Positions 28,219 to 38,670 of a DNA stretch of 64,000 nucleotides are shown piece after piece. The notes below the pieces were generated by a model that did no database searches, had not been told where the DNA came from, and saw nothing but the letters and a program-made list of their open reading frames with translations. The stretch covers positions 310,053-374,052 of the forward strand of contig VZTG01005245.1 of the NCBI GenBank assembly GCA_013397845.1, read 5' to 3'. This stretch comes from Melanocharis versteri. Taxonomy: Eukaryota > Chordata > Aves > Passeriformes > Melanocharitidae. The position numbers and the translations under genes were made by a program. Position 1 is the stretch's first letter; each line of letters begins with the position of its first letter.

Positions 28219-28242
28219 TATGTGTATATATATATACACATA
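28219..28242. repeat. 24-bp perfect AT-rich palindrome
   Basis: TATGTGTATATA is followed directly by its reverse complement (centre between 28230 and 28231), with no spacer. The core is alternating TA flanked by GTG/CAC. It is capable of cruciform extrusion; no function is implied. Confidence 0.85.
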
Positions 28243-29460
28243 TATAACATTTATAATATTTATTATTTTTAAATTTTACCTTGATCTAGAGAAGTAGTGA
28301 GCAGTAATATTTTTGTCCTCAGTTAGCCTCTTTGGGCCAATAGTATCTGGTTGCAAGGAATTACAAACTCTGTTTTATTTTAAGTAACTTCTGTGCAGTC
28401 CAGTGGATGCTGATTAATCGCTATAAAAGATTTGTTCTGAGTATTTTTCAAAACCTTGAGAAGAACTAAAGATCATAAGAACTTTCATAAGAATTCATAG
28501 GAATTTTTAGCCATTTTAACCTTTATTGGCAGCAGACAGAACACACTTCTCTGCTCCAAAGCTTTTCGGCACCCCACTTGAAATAACAAATTGTCCTCTT
28601 CTGCTCTGGGATTGCCCAGCCCGATATAGGGATAAATTGCTCCTTACAACCTGGGGACATTTCTTTAGTCTCTTTGGCCTAACCCACTACCAATCTTGTC
28701 ATTATTATTCACTGAAGAAAATGTCACAGCTAATGTACTGTAAGACCATGATTTTAATTCAAAATCTCTGTATGGACACTTCTTCTTTACTACAGGCTGT
28801 ATATCCATACACATGAAGTCTTTGTCCACACATATAAAAAGATGAATTCACTGAAGCTGCTTGGGTACTTACAGAAGAATTTCTTTTCAGGATGAAGTAC
28901 TCAGATATATGTTAAATTCTTCCAAATTCTCCTCCAGCACAGCAATGTATCCCTGCCACATGGACAGCCGTGGTGGTGCTCCAAGAACAAAAGCAGTTTT
29001 GCAGAGACAAAGATTTGGTATCGAGACATCTAGACTGTGCTCATCTAACGCAAACTAGATTTTTTTTTTTTTTAATTTCTAATTGTTTTAGTGAATCAGC
29101 ATCTCTGCATCATTATCAGCAGGCAATCAAAATCAGCAGTGGCTAATACTTCAGGAAATTTCGACATTTTGGGAATAAAATTTATGAAAACAAATGGGAG
29201 AAAGCTTCTGAAATGTTTCTTTCAGGTTTGGTCCCATCTCTATTTGAAATTTGGAACTCGAGAAGCTAAAATTACATTTCTATATTAAAAATCTCAACTA
29301 AGCAGACAGATTTAAGGAAGATCCTTAATTTTTTTCCCTCCTGTTCTCATCTCCCACCAGTCTGAGGGGGAGTTGCCTGCTTAGCAATTCTCAGGGTCAA
29401 GTGCTAAGACAAGAAGGTTTCCAATTTTGAGCAAGCTTAATACATTTAATCGTGTGCACT

Positions 29461-29790
29461 GGGTCCATCTATCTTGGCCACGAGAGAAACGAGCCTGCAG
29501 AAATCCCCGTCTTTAGCTCTTCCTGCAGCACCTCGTAGGCTAATCCTTAATGGCTTGTAATTTAATCCCCGCTCTGCCGGGGGATTTGATGGCCATTACA
29601 GCAGCTCTTTGGTTGGTTGCCCCGTGGCTCAGCCCGAGCTTTGCACAGCTTGGCAGCTCCATCCCAGCCCGGGAGAGAACCAAGCCCTGCCTGGCCGTGG
29701 TCAGGCCTGAGGTAACTCAATAACGGAGTGAAACAGTCGGGTGCACCAGGCTGGAGAACCATATGGCCGCGTTTGTATCTCAGCGAGGGG
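29461..29790. promoter_or_regulatory. CpG-enriched patch, candidate regulatory element
   Basis: I count about 15 CpG dinucleotides in 330 bp here. This is well above the surrounding AT-rich DNA, where a line of 60 bases usually has none or one. The patch contains CCCGGGAG, GGCCGCG and two nested inverted repeats: TAATGGC (29548-29554) pairs with GCCATTA (29592-29598), and AATCCCC (29564-29570) pairs with GGGGATT (29580-29586). Several TAAT homeodomain-type cores are present. It could be a small CpG island, a conserved enhancer or a decayed GC-rich exon. No gene is recognised nearby. Confidence 0.3.
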
Positions 29791-32654
29791 AATCACAATT
29801 TCCTCTGTATCATTTCCAGCAGAAGATATAATAAATTGGCTTGGGATTGCTCACCTTGAGAAAGCGATCCAAGCTCTCACTTTGGGAGGAAGTGCAAAAC
29901 TAAGCAAAACTGCAGCTCTGTTTCATTACCAACATTTTGCTCAGCTCTGATATTAAAACATTTCCTTTCTACTTTTATCTTTCAGTTGTCACCTTCCCTA
30001 GCAAGACATCATTTTCTTTCATCAGGGCTTTAGAAACGGTGCCAATTTGTTTCCACCTCCTCTCTGTACAGCTGTGATCTTTAATCCCTGGTATCAATCT
30101 CTTTTTCTGTGGTTCCTGCCTTACTCTGTAACCCTTGAAACCTTGGAGCAAATGAGTCTATTTTTGTCTCTGGAGATTTGATGGCAGATAACACAGTTAT
30201 TAGAGACATCTTTTTCTTGCTCTGATAATGATGATCTGCCTTTAGTAATTTTTCCATGCCTAAACTGCCAGCATGGCTGGAGGGACACTGACATGTTTTT
30301 CCTGGGTGTGTAGATTGCTACTTCCCCCTTCTCTCTCCCACCCCTTTTTTCTTTTTTTTTTTTTCCTTCTTGTCTTTGATATATTTATTTATTTCAATTT
30401 TTTGTTTCATCCAATCCCCTGGTATGACTTATCCATTCATGTGTAATTTATAGCTGTCAACATTTACACTAGGCTGCTCAAATTTATTGCTGACCACTGA
30501 TACGGCTATAATTTCATTTTGGTCAAATACCTTAAGCTCTCCCATGTTCCCACAGTGTATTTCTTATGCCAGTGCCCCAGGAAAGAAATCCCCACTGCAG
30601 CATTTGTGCAGCTTTCCTGGATTGTGGCAGAGACACAGAACAACTTTGGACACACTGGGAATGACCTATAACCGTTTTCTCTCTCACAGGATCACAGCTG
30701 AGCATGAGCTGAGGAAAGAGAAGGTATCCCAGGCAATGACAACCCCAAAAGTTATAATGCCAGAGGATGAAAGCCACATTTGCAAAACCTCACAGGCAAC
30801 TCTTGCAATCTGGAGGACGTGAGGTATGTGATGTGATGTATGGAATGCATGTGATCCATGAGATCCAAGTGGAAAACTTCATTTAATATTCCAACTGCAA
30901 CACCATGAATTATCTTTGGCTTCTGAGGCCGAGCTTTGGCTTGCACTCTCTTGCCCACTGATGATAGTGGTCTAATTATGAAGATAAAAGAAAAAAATAC
31001 AACTGGAAAATTGTAACTCTTGTGTGATGTAGTTCCAACTCCCAGACTACCAAAAACCTGCCATGTTTCCAATCAAGTTGGCTGCTTATTTTTTTTTTCA
31101 GAACTCTGCTTGGTTTTGTTTGTTTTTAGGGTTTTTTTCCCTGTACATTTTCACAATCTTTTGTAAATCTAAATCTGCTTGGCTGAAAAGAAAAACAACT
31201 CTTGAAGAACACTGCTTTTCTGAAAATCATGTTCTCAGTTTTCACTCCATATATGGTTAATTAGAAGTTCACTATGTACTTTGAAAAAGTAACATTGTTT
31301 AGGATCATATCCTTTAATACCTTTTATTTCTAAGTGTGTAAAATTAGCCCTCACTGGAACAAGAACTTAATGAGATGGTAAGAGTAAATGGTAAATGAGG
31401 GAACAGAGTTTGGTTGAAAAGGCAAACTTCAATCAGTCAAAAATTATTCATAAGAATAAATAAGATACTGGAAGAACCCAGAGAAGCACATTTCTGGGGA
31501 AAAGGCTCAGTGAGTGCTAGCATCTGAGAACTCCTGCCTGGAACAGTCCTTCAGTTCCAGAGACAGAAGCAGGTGTCTCACAGATTTCACTCTTTCTAAA
31601 AGAGTTAAACAGGACACAGCATCCTAATATTTTCACAGTGAAGTCACTAAAAACAATTTTATCCTCTGATGATGTACCTTTTGATTTTGAATACCTTTTG
31701 TCAGACGTCAAACTTTGTATCTTTTAATTTTTTGTCCTAACTCTCTAAGTCAGAGAAAATTACTTTTTTTTTTTTTTTTTCTCTTTCAACAATGATTCTT
31801 CACTCAGCATTTGGCTGGGAGTGGAATTTTAATTTCCTAATCAGCCGAAGTGAGCCATGCTGTTCAGACTTCATTTCAGTCGTCTCAGGAATTTAGTGGG
31901 TTAAGACCATTTGTGTCTCAGTGGGATGCACAGCTCCTGACTCACATGTTGTAGCACCACAGTTGGATTACTGCCAGTTTATGTTTGCAGCCTTCCTTGA
32001 CCACTCATTGTGTAAGTCCCTGATTTGCACAAAATTCAGCACCTAGAATGGCCACTTGCATACATTGGCTTTTCACATGGAGAGGGAGAATTCTGCACAG
32101 GCTTCCTGTCAAATGCATAATTGCTTTTACAGTACTTGTATACTCTTCACATCTCGTTTTCGTCTCCACTTACCTCCCTGAAGGGCTGATCAGTCTCTGT
32201 CCTTGTAACTGAGACTTGTGCTTACCCTTTCTTAAAGATTTGATTTTTTTAAAATAAGTTGCTTCCCATCAGAGCTATGAGAAACATAATTTTTTGAGCT
32301 TTTTGGGTGGTTTATTTTGGATGCCTCGTCTTGACTTCTCTAGCAGAATTTCTGTTTAATTGTAATGTAGTTTAAGTGCATAATGCCATGTGTTGCTTCT
32401 GCATGAAGTGTGCTATATAAATGTAAATCAGCTAATTAATTCATAACAACAAGTATTATAGCAACACATTGACTGTCATGCTCTGCAGTTCTCCAGTTGA
32501 ACACCGTGTATATGCTTTGTTAGTAGAGGAATTGCAAGCAGGAGGGTTAATAATTTTAAATCTAAGTAGTCTTGCCTGTTTACACAGCCAATGCAATTGT
32601 CTGTCTGGAGCCTGTACAGATTAAGAGGCCAAAGTTTCTACTCTCAGCCCTAGT

Positions 32655-32736
32655 TCACAGAAGCATAGAGTGGTTTGGGTTAAAAGGGACCTTAAAGATT
32701 GTCTCTTTGCACCCCTCCTGCCATGGGCAAGGACAA
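32655..32736 (-). mobile_element. CR1 LINE 3' fragment, antisense, short
   Basis: About 80 bp of CR1 3' end on the minus strand: 'GAGTGGTTTGGGTT', 'AAGGGACCTTAAAGATTG', 'CCTCCTGCCATGGGCAAGGA'. It is heavily truncated and carries no coding sequence. It is one of a cluster of CR1 copies in the 32-60 kb half of the window. Confidence 0.88.
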
Positions 32737-33306
32737 AGTTGATGACATTCTACGTAAATGTGAGAGAAAACACCTATTTGGATGCTTTCAAACATCACCT
32801 ATTTGCGAAATGTGGAAAACAACTCCTTTTCTTCTCTGAAAGGCACCCAGAGAGACCTATGGATAAATTGACTTTTGTGAGTGGAAACACTGAACGTGAT
32901 CTAAATTCTCAATAAATCACTCTGAGTTCGGCTTTGTCATTCTTTGTAACAGAATGTTACAAAAAATGGCAAAATTACACTAAAAGTAATTCTATACTTC
33001 TCAGCTGTTTCTAAATCCGGTTTATCTACAAGATCTAAAATTCTCTGGGGTTGCAGGAAGCTTTATGTAAGCCAGTATCTGTCAGATACTAAACATGCTC
33101 CCTTACAAGACACGTTGCGTGTTAACAGCTAACAGCGTGGATTACCAATCTTTCTCTTTGCTCAGAAATGCAAAAGTTTTACTTAAAAATATTTATTTTT
33201 AAGCTACTCACTTAAGAAGCAAAAGAATCCCCTGAGCGCTCGCAATTCCTGTCATGTTCTTCCAGTGTGCCATGAAATCCATGGGAATGCTGCCGTGTGT
33301 GCACTA
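32737..33306. other. Spacer between CR1 copies, nothing seen
   Basis: About 570 bases of AT-rich unique sequence between two antisense CR1 fragments. I see no gene or repeat in it. Confidence 0.6.
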
Positions 33307-33638
33307 AGGATCACAGAATCAGAATGGGTTGGGATGAAAGGGGCCTTAACACCCACCCAGTTCCACCCCCTGCCACGGGCAGGGACACCTTCCACTATCC
33401 CAGGCCGCTCCAAGCCCCATCCAACGTGGCCTGGAACACTTCCAGGGATCCAGGGGCAGCCAGAGCTTCTCTGGGCAACATGTGCCAGGGCCTCACCGCC
33501 CTCTCAGATATTTCTTCCTAATATCCTGTCTAAACCTACTCTCTTTAGTCTGAAGCTACTTCCTCTTGTCTTGTCACTGCATACTCTTGTAAAAAAGTCC
33601 CTCTCCATCTTTCCTGTAGGCTCCCTTCAGGCTATGGA
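33307..33638 (-). mobile_element. CR1 LINE, antisense, 3' half (interrupted by an LTR)
   Basis: This is the 3' end of a CR1 copy on the minus strand. Landmarks left to right are 'ATCACAGAATCAGAATGG', 'CCCCTGCCACGGGCAGGGAC', 'GGCCTGGAACACTTCCAGGG', 'CTCTGGGCAACATGTGCCAG' and 'GTAAAAAAGTCCCTCTCC'. The copy breaks off at 33638 within 'CCCTTCAGGCTATGGA' and resumes at 33761 after an LTR insertion. With the LTR and one target duplication left out, the CR1 reads through cleanly. The last six bases are the left target duplication. Confidence 0.93.
33633..33638. repeat. Left target-site duplication TATGGA
   Basis: The six bases directly before the LTR's TG are TATGGA, repeated exactly after its terminal CA at 33761-33766. 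A 6-bp duplication is usual for ERVK/alpharetrovirus-like integration. Confidence 0.88.
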
Positions 33639-33760
33639 TGTGGATGCTGAAAGCTTGGTGGCAGAGAGATTTNATGTAAATAAAGAAGGGGCATTTCTAT
33701 CTAGTCACTCCTGAGTTCGGTTCTCTCCTTCCTCCCCGGGCCGTGTCCGTCATTGCGACA
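33639..33760 (+). mobile_element. ERVK-like LTR, middle missing at a single N
   Basis: It begins TGTGGATGCTGAAAGC and ends GTCATTGCGACA, the same ends as the complete copy at 38063-38425. Only 34 bases of the 5' end and 87 of the 3' end are present, joined at one N (33673). About 240 bp of LTR seen in the complete copy are absent. The shared parts are nearly identical: the first 34 bases match, and the last ~70 differ at two sites (CCCCGG versus CTCCAG). Exact 6-bp duplications on both sides show a real integration. Either a solo LTR has an unresolved interior, or a longer provirus was collapsed to an N by the assembler. No viral protein sequence is present. Confidence 0.88.
33673..33673. other. 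Single N marking an unresolved join
   Basis: The one ambiguous base sits exactly where the LTR jumps from its 5' end to near its 3' end, so it likely marks a collapsed gap and not a simple base-call ambiguity. Confidence 0.75.
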
Positions 33761-33766
33761 TATGGA
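33761..33766. repeat. Right target-site duplication TATGGA
   Basis: It exactly matches 33633-33638 on the other side of the LTR. Confidence 0.88.
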
Positions 33767-33970
33767 AAGCCCCAGTTAGGCCACCCCAACCCTTCCCTTT
33801 TCCAGGCTTAACAATCCTAATTCTCTCAGCCTTTCCTTGCAGCAGGGGTGCTCCATCCTTCTGATCATCTGGGTGGCCTCCTCTGGATTTGCCCTAAACA
33901 GGTCTCTGTCCTTCCTGTGCTGGGAACCCCAGGATGTGAGGCGGGGTCTCACCAGAGCATTATTGAGGGT
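33761..33970 (-). mobile_element. CR1 LINE, antisense, 5' part after the LTR
   Basis: Continuation of the CR1 copy at 33307-33638. Landmarks are 'CTAATTCTCTCAGCCTTTCC', 'AGCAGGGGTGCTCCATCC', 'GGCCTCCTCTGGATTTGCC' and 'GCGGGGTCTCACCAGAGCA'. On the minus strand it encodes recognisable CR1 RT C-terminal residues, such as LVRPRLTSW and ERLRELGLLSLEK, within an open frame running 34072 to 33776. It is inactive: 5'-truncated and split by the LTR. Confidence 0.92.
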
Positions 33971-36900
33971 GTAAGTCTGACTGCTCTGAGAAACGCTTTG
34001 CAGCAGGAGTTTTGTCACTGTCAGAACAGTTCCTGAAAGAGAATTCACAAGTGAGAAACAATTTCTCTTCAACTTCTCAATGCAGAGTGCTGGTTAGTCA
34101 TTGAAAAAGAAACAGAGAACAACTGAAGACTTTAAAACACTGAAGATACTCAGGTTTCAGACAGTTTACAAGGAAAAAATATGCAGACACTTTACACAAA
34201 ATAAAATAAAACCTCCAAAATATCGTTTTTTTAGAAAAGTGGGTGAAAATTTTACCACTGATTTTTATACACTACATGAGGTTATCTGATACAGAAGCAG
34301 AAGAGTTAGTGCTCAAACATTTTGTCCAATGTAGGGACAACTACAGCTTTGTGTAGCAGTTTGTCAAGGTTTCCTCTCTCTGTTTCACATCTCTGAGCAA
34401 GTATGCAAAGGCTGAGACCAGAAACTCCCTTCAATAAAAAAATGAGTATTACCTGAGTGCAGAAACATCCTTCCCCTCTGAAGCTGAACGCTGGCAGCTG
34501 AGTGATGCACGTTGGCCCTTGCACACCTGCCAAGTCAGATTTGTCCTCTATCAGCTTCTCACAAACAGCACTGAGCAACTGCAGTGGATTAAGGTACACG
34601 AGGGGCACCGGGATCTACAGGAAAATGTTTGAGAGACAAAAGCATCATTTTCAATTGGAGTTGTTTCTGTCTTTTTCTTCTCTTTCACCAATAAAATACA
34701 TCTGAAACTCCTTGCAATTCTTGCTAAATAATATCAGGAGTGACACACAGCCCCCCCTCCCCCAAAAGGTTTATTCTCCACCAGTATTCAGAAACTCATC
34801 AGAAAAAATCCCTCCACTTCCTTTATGCTATCAAAGCTTTCCTCCATTTATCAAAGTTATTAATAACCACTTTCCAGTGTAACTTCAAAATTAGTGACTT
34901 TTTAATATGATTATGCTTTCAGGGTCTAACAGTTGATTAAATGCTTCTTGTATGTGCAAATGTGCTGTGTTTTCACACATATAAATCCATATGTATGTTA
35001 TACAGAGAACATACACAGCTAGGCATATTTTTCTCAGCCCCATTTTTTCCATACACCTTTATAAACCAAATGCAAATACTTCCTTCCTAGACACAGATAC
35101 TTAATGCAGCTAGGAGGGAAGAAAAGGAAAGATCCTAAAAGGCTCAGTTATGGCAAAAATTTCCAAGTGAAAGATTGAAAAAGACTCAAGAATATAATGT
35201 TGCAGTAGCTGTGTAATTATGCAAACCATCATATTTCTTTCTACTCTTTTGTTGCACAGTTAAATTAAATATATGAAGGGTGAAAAAAAGAAAAAGATTT
35301 ACATTGTACAAAGGCAGTTACACTCTTCAGATTGCTGAAAACATTATGTTAATTATCTGCATATTATGCTCAGAAGAAAATAATTAGCTTTTTCTTTATG
35401 AGAATTGTCAATGCCAAAAATACTTCATTATAGAAAACTGGATTTAAGGAACAATATTCAAAACAACTTACATTTAAGTCATGAATAGTTTGCTTTGGAT
35501 TTGTTGTTTTTAAGCACCTGCAAATTAGGTTACCGAGAGATAGGAGAACCTTGCTGGCAACATCTGTGAATCTCTGGAAAAAGATTGACCTCTTTCGCCC
35601 TTTATTAGTGATGAGACCTTATGCTTAGGACAGGACTGAATTTGGAGCAAGGAAACAGCAATCTGTATCCTCAAACCAAGGAGTTATCCATTCACAAAAG
35701 TTATGAGGAGATAAGAAAAAATAGCAGCACCTAATCACAGAACTTGGTATTAAATATTGAAATGAACAGGCGAAGAAAAGGCTTTTTAATCAGTACACCA
35801 GATGAATAATGACCCTGGAAAACATATCTTGGACAAGGGCAAATAATGCAAAAATTAGGAAATCACAATCCGATGTTAGACATAAAAGTTTAAACGAGCC
35901 AAATGAATTTCCACTGTGTGAATTCTTAATCTTTATATATAAGAAATTTTGGGTAAGGGTGAGATTTGGCAATGGGAAGAACGTGGGTATTTTTATGGCT
36001 CTATCACTTGCAATTTGGCTTAAGGTTTGTTATCTAATATCACTCTTCCTCGTGTGCAAAATATGGTGGAAATATTCCTCTCCACTTGTCTTCTCTATTT
36101 ATTTAATCCATTGAAAATCTTTCTTAACTCTTCTCTTATCTAAGGTAGATAAGAAAAATATCCTCCTGTATGGTTGTACAGTTTCTGGCACACCTGAATC
36201 CCAATTTCCAGAAGTAACTTCTTGGTATTTCTACAGTAAACCTGGATGCAATAAGATACTTGGTCTTAAAGGATTCAGAGATTAATAAATAAGAACAACA
36301 ACAAAAATAAGCCTGAGGCTGTGAAGCTTTTGGCCTTCTCTACTGAGTGAGATCAAGCTGAGAGATCTCCCATCCCTTGTATTAAAGGCACTGTTTGGTT
36401 TTAAAACAAATACTGAGTCAAGAGTTCAGGGGTGAAATTCAAACCACTTATTTTCCAACCTGGTCTTGTGGAACGTGACCTTCTACAGGGTCACATGAGG
36501 CAGGAGGAGCATGAAAATATGAGAGGGTCACGGCAATAACCAAAAAGTTCATCAAAGTACAGGATCACAGCCCCAGAGCAGGAGAAGAGCTCAGGATTCA
36601 GTTTAGCGGATGTGCTGTTATTAACTGTGGGGCTGGTGTCTAGAAACTGTAATGACTGACTGAAAACATATAAACTGAATGTAGAAGGTCTGCGAGCTGC
36701 CTCTTGAGAAAGCAGATTTAGCCAATAAATTAACAGACAGAGGTGTGTCCTATTCAGCAGTTTCCTGTGAGGAAGGCTCTCCTGGTTTCTGATTCCTTCT
36801 TACAGCCTTGTCATGTCACTCCAGATAGGAGTGTCAAAAGTTGCCTATGATCTGGAGTAGTTACATGATGCTACATAAAGTCTGAGACACCTAAGACCTT

Positions 36901-38024
36901 ATTTCAGACCTTATTGAGTTTGGTGAGAACTCAAAACCAAAAATAACCTCCCAAAACTTTGGTTTTGACCTGTCTTTCAGGGGCCCCATCACATGTTCAT
37001 TTCCACAATAGTTCTAATGGTTAGCTGAACTTTCAATGCATTATCCTAATGATAAGTATGCATGATAGTAATAAGAAATAAATTTTCTCCAGATTTTAAT
37101 TTAAAATAAAAAGTCTGCATTAAAAAATATGATGACATAGTTTGTGGTACAAGGAAATTTGTGATCCCTGGCAGGGAATACTTGATTTATTCATTCATGG
37201 GGAAAAATTACAACACAACACACACTGTATGAAATTAAGATAGGATCCTAAACAATTTTATCCTTTAATATTTCTAGCTTTCTTGTGTGTGTGTCATAGA
37301 AAAACATGTGTTATTTACCCAATGGACCAGAGCATTCTCTCTGAAAAAGATGAGCTTGTAATGGAAATGCTGACACAACCTCAACTATAACAGCATGAAC
37401 AAAGACACTTTAATAACATTTTTATTGCTGTAACATCTTTTAAAAATGAAACACCTGGGACTTGTGCTTAAAAAAATAAAAACAAGAGCAGAATTGTAAG
37501 TTCTGCTCTCTTCATATGATGGGAAATCAACACAACAAGTCTAAGACTGGAATGTTAAGCTACCCTACCAACATTTAAGATAATTCAAAGAAAAAATAAT
37601 TAATAGATATATTCATGTATTTCCCTGCAAATATATTGCTATATGATCTAACATTTAGAAATTTCTAACTTTTAAAGAGCTGTTATAACTTCACAGATAT
37701 ACAAGTCACTGTGACAACAGAAGAGTTTACTCTACAGTACAATTTAAGTTGGAAATGACAAAACAAAAGTGATGAGGATTTTGTGACACACTAAGAATGA
37801 TATTCAGGGACATATTGCTACATAAGATATATCTTGAGAATGTTGTGCTAATACTAAAGCTATGAGAAGTTAGTAACATCTTTAGGAGGACCATGTTGCA
37901 CTGTGGGTGAAGAGTGTTTCTAGGAACTGGTTCAAGTACTGCTTGAATCTCCTTCCTGGAAAATCTCAACTTTTGGGATTATAGAGGGAGAAGATGACGA
38001 AAGCAGAACTCAGGTATCAGAAGG
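33971..38024. other. Unique AT-rich non-coding DNA, no gene seen
   Basis: About 4 kb between the two LTR-bearing CR1 copies. No open frame exceeds about 100 codons and none is recognisable. No repeat is seen. Confidence 0.55.
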
Positions 38025-38062
38025 TCGGAAGGAGATTGTAGGATTCAAACTGAATGAGGGTA
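38025..38062 (+). mobile_element. CR1 LINE, sense, short 5' piece before the LTR
   Basis: Reads 'GGATTCAAACTGAATGAGGGTA', the CR1 segment encoding the 'FKLKEGR'-type stretch of the ORF2 end, and continues directly into 'GGTTTCAATCAGATATTAGG' after the LTR. The exact left boundary is uncertain because the copy is diverged here. The last six bases are the target duplication. Confidence 0.75.
38057..38062. repeat. Left target-site duplication AGGGTA
   Basis: Six bases before the LTR, repeated exactly at 38426-38431. Confidence 0.92.
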
Positions 38063-38425
38063 TGTGGATGCTGAAAGCTTGGTGGCAGAGAGATTTTTCA
38101 GTGTCTGCCTGTGTCCGTGAGCATTCTCACTTTCTCACGGAGCTAGCTGCAAAACAGCCAGCGAGCTTTTGTAAATAATTCTTCTATCTTGCACCTGTGA
38201 GATGTTTTTGCACTTTGTTTTTGTAGGACTAAAGGTCTGTTTAGGAAATGTGTGTTTTTAGGATCTAGCCAATAGCCCTGGTGGGTGGTCAGCTAAGATC
38301 CAATGGCTTTCTATAACTTAGAGTATAAAAGCCTTCTGTATATAAATAAATAAAGGCATTTCTATCTAGTCACTCCTGAGTTCGGTTCTCTCCTTCCTCT
38401 CCAGGCCGTGTCCGTCATTGCGACA
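38063..38425 (+). mobile_element. ERVK-like solo LTR, complete, 363 bp
   Basis: A solo long terminal repeat of an endogenous retrovirus. It starts TGTGGATGCTG, ends CATTGCGACA and is flanked by a perfect 6-bp duplication (AGGGTA), which favours an ERVK/class II (alpharetrovirus-like) integrase. Inside are a CCAAT box (38300-38304), a TATA box (38324-38330) and overlapping AATAAA signals (38345-38350, 38349-38354), all in order on the plus strand. It sits inside a CR1 copy and is therefore younger than it. No internal gag, pol or env sequence remains, so the provirus was probably removed by LTR-LTR recombination. It is close in sequence to the copy at 33.6 kb; the duplications differ, so the two are separate insertions. 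Confidence 0.93.
38300..38354 (+). promoter_or_regulatory. LTR promoter and polyadenylation signals
   Basis: CCAAT at 38300-38304, TATAAAA at 38324-38330 and AATAAA at 38345-38350 and 38349-38354. The polyadenylation signal lies within about 25 bases of the TATA box, so it falls in U3 or at its edge. That implies a short R region, as known for alpharetroviruses. The start site itself is not visible. Confidence 0.7.
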
Positions 38426-38431
38426 AGGGTA
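38426..38431. repeat. Right target-site duplication AGGGTA
   Basis: It exactly matches 38057-38062. Confidence 0.92.
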
Positions 38432-38670
38432 GGTTTCAATCAGATATTAGGAAGGAATTCTTGACTGTGAGGGTGCTGAGGCACTGGAACAGGCTGCCCA
38501 AAGAAGCTGTGGCTGCCCCACCTCTGGAAGTGTTCAAGGCCAGTTTGGGTGTGGCTCTGAGCAATCTGGTCCAGTGGAAGATGTCCCTGCTCATGGCAGG
38601 AGGGTTGGAACGGGATGGTCTTAAAGGTCTCTTCCAACCAAACCCATCATTTCATCCATGATTCTTCTGT
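38426..38670 (+). mobile_element. CR1 LINE, sense, 3' end after the LTR
   Basis: Plus-strand CR1 3' end. Landmarks are 'CAGATATTAGGAAGGAATTC', 'CACTGGAACAGGCTGCCCAA', 'GGAAGTGTTCAAGGCCAG', 'AATCTGGTCCAGTGGAAGAT' and a 3' end close to 'CATCCATGATTCT'. Residues such as TVRVLRHWNRLPKEAV and PLEVFKASL (open frame from 38461) are the CR1 ORF2 C-terminus. With 38025-38062 it forms one CR1 copy split by the LTR. Confidence 0.93.

Larger units (their letters stand above)
23766..32654. other. Unique non-coding DNA, no gene seen
   Basis: About 8.9 kb with no supported gene and no recognisable interspersed repeat. It holds a 13-bp duplication next to the gap, a 24-bp palindrome (28219-28242) and a CpG-enriched patch with nested inverted repeats (29461-29790). 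Open frames are at most about 110 codons and unrecognised. A second candidate conserved block lies at 32330-32490. Confidence 0.55.

Noticed and set aside
33265..33714. 149-codon frame crossing CR1 and LTR
   Set aside because: It runs antisense through a CR1 fragment and into an LTR across an N; it is not a gene.
33639..38425. The two ERVK-like LTRs as the 5' and 3' LTR of one provirus
   Set aside because: The outer flanks do not match, each copy has its own duplication (TATGGA versus AGGGTA), and the DNA between is CR1 and unique sequence with no retroviral genes.
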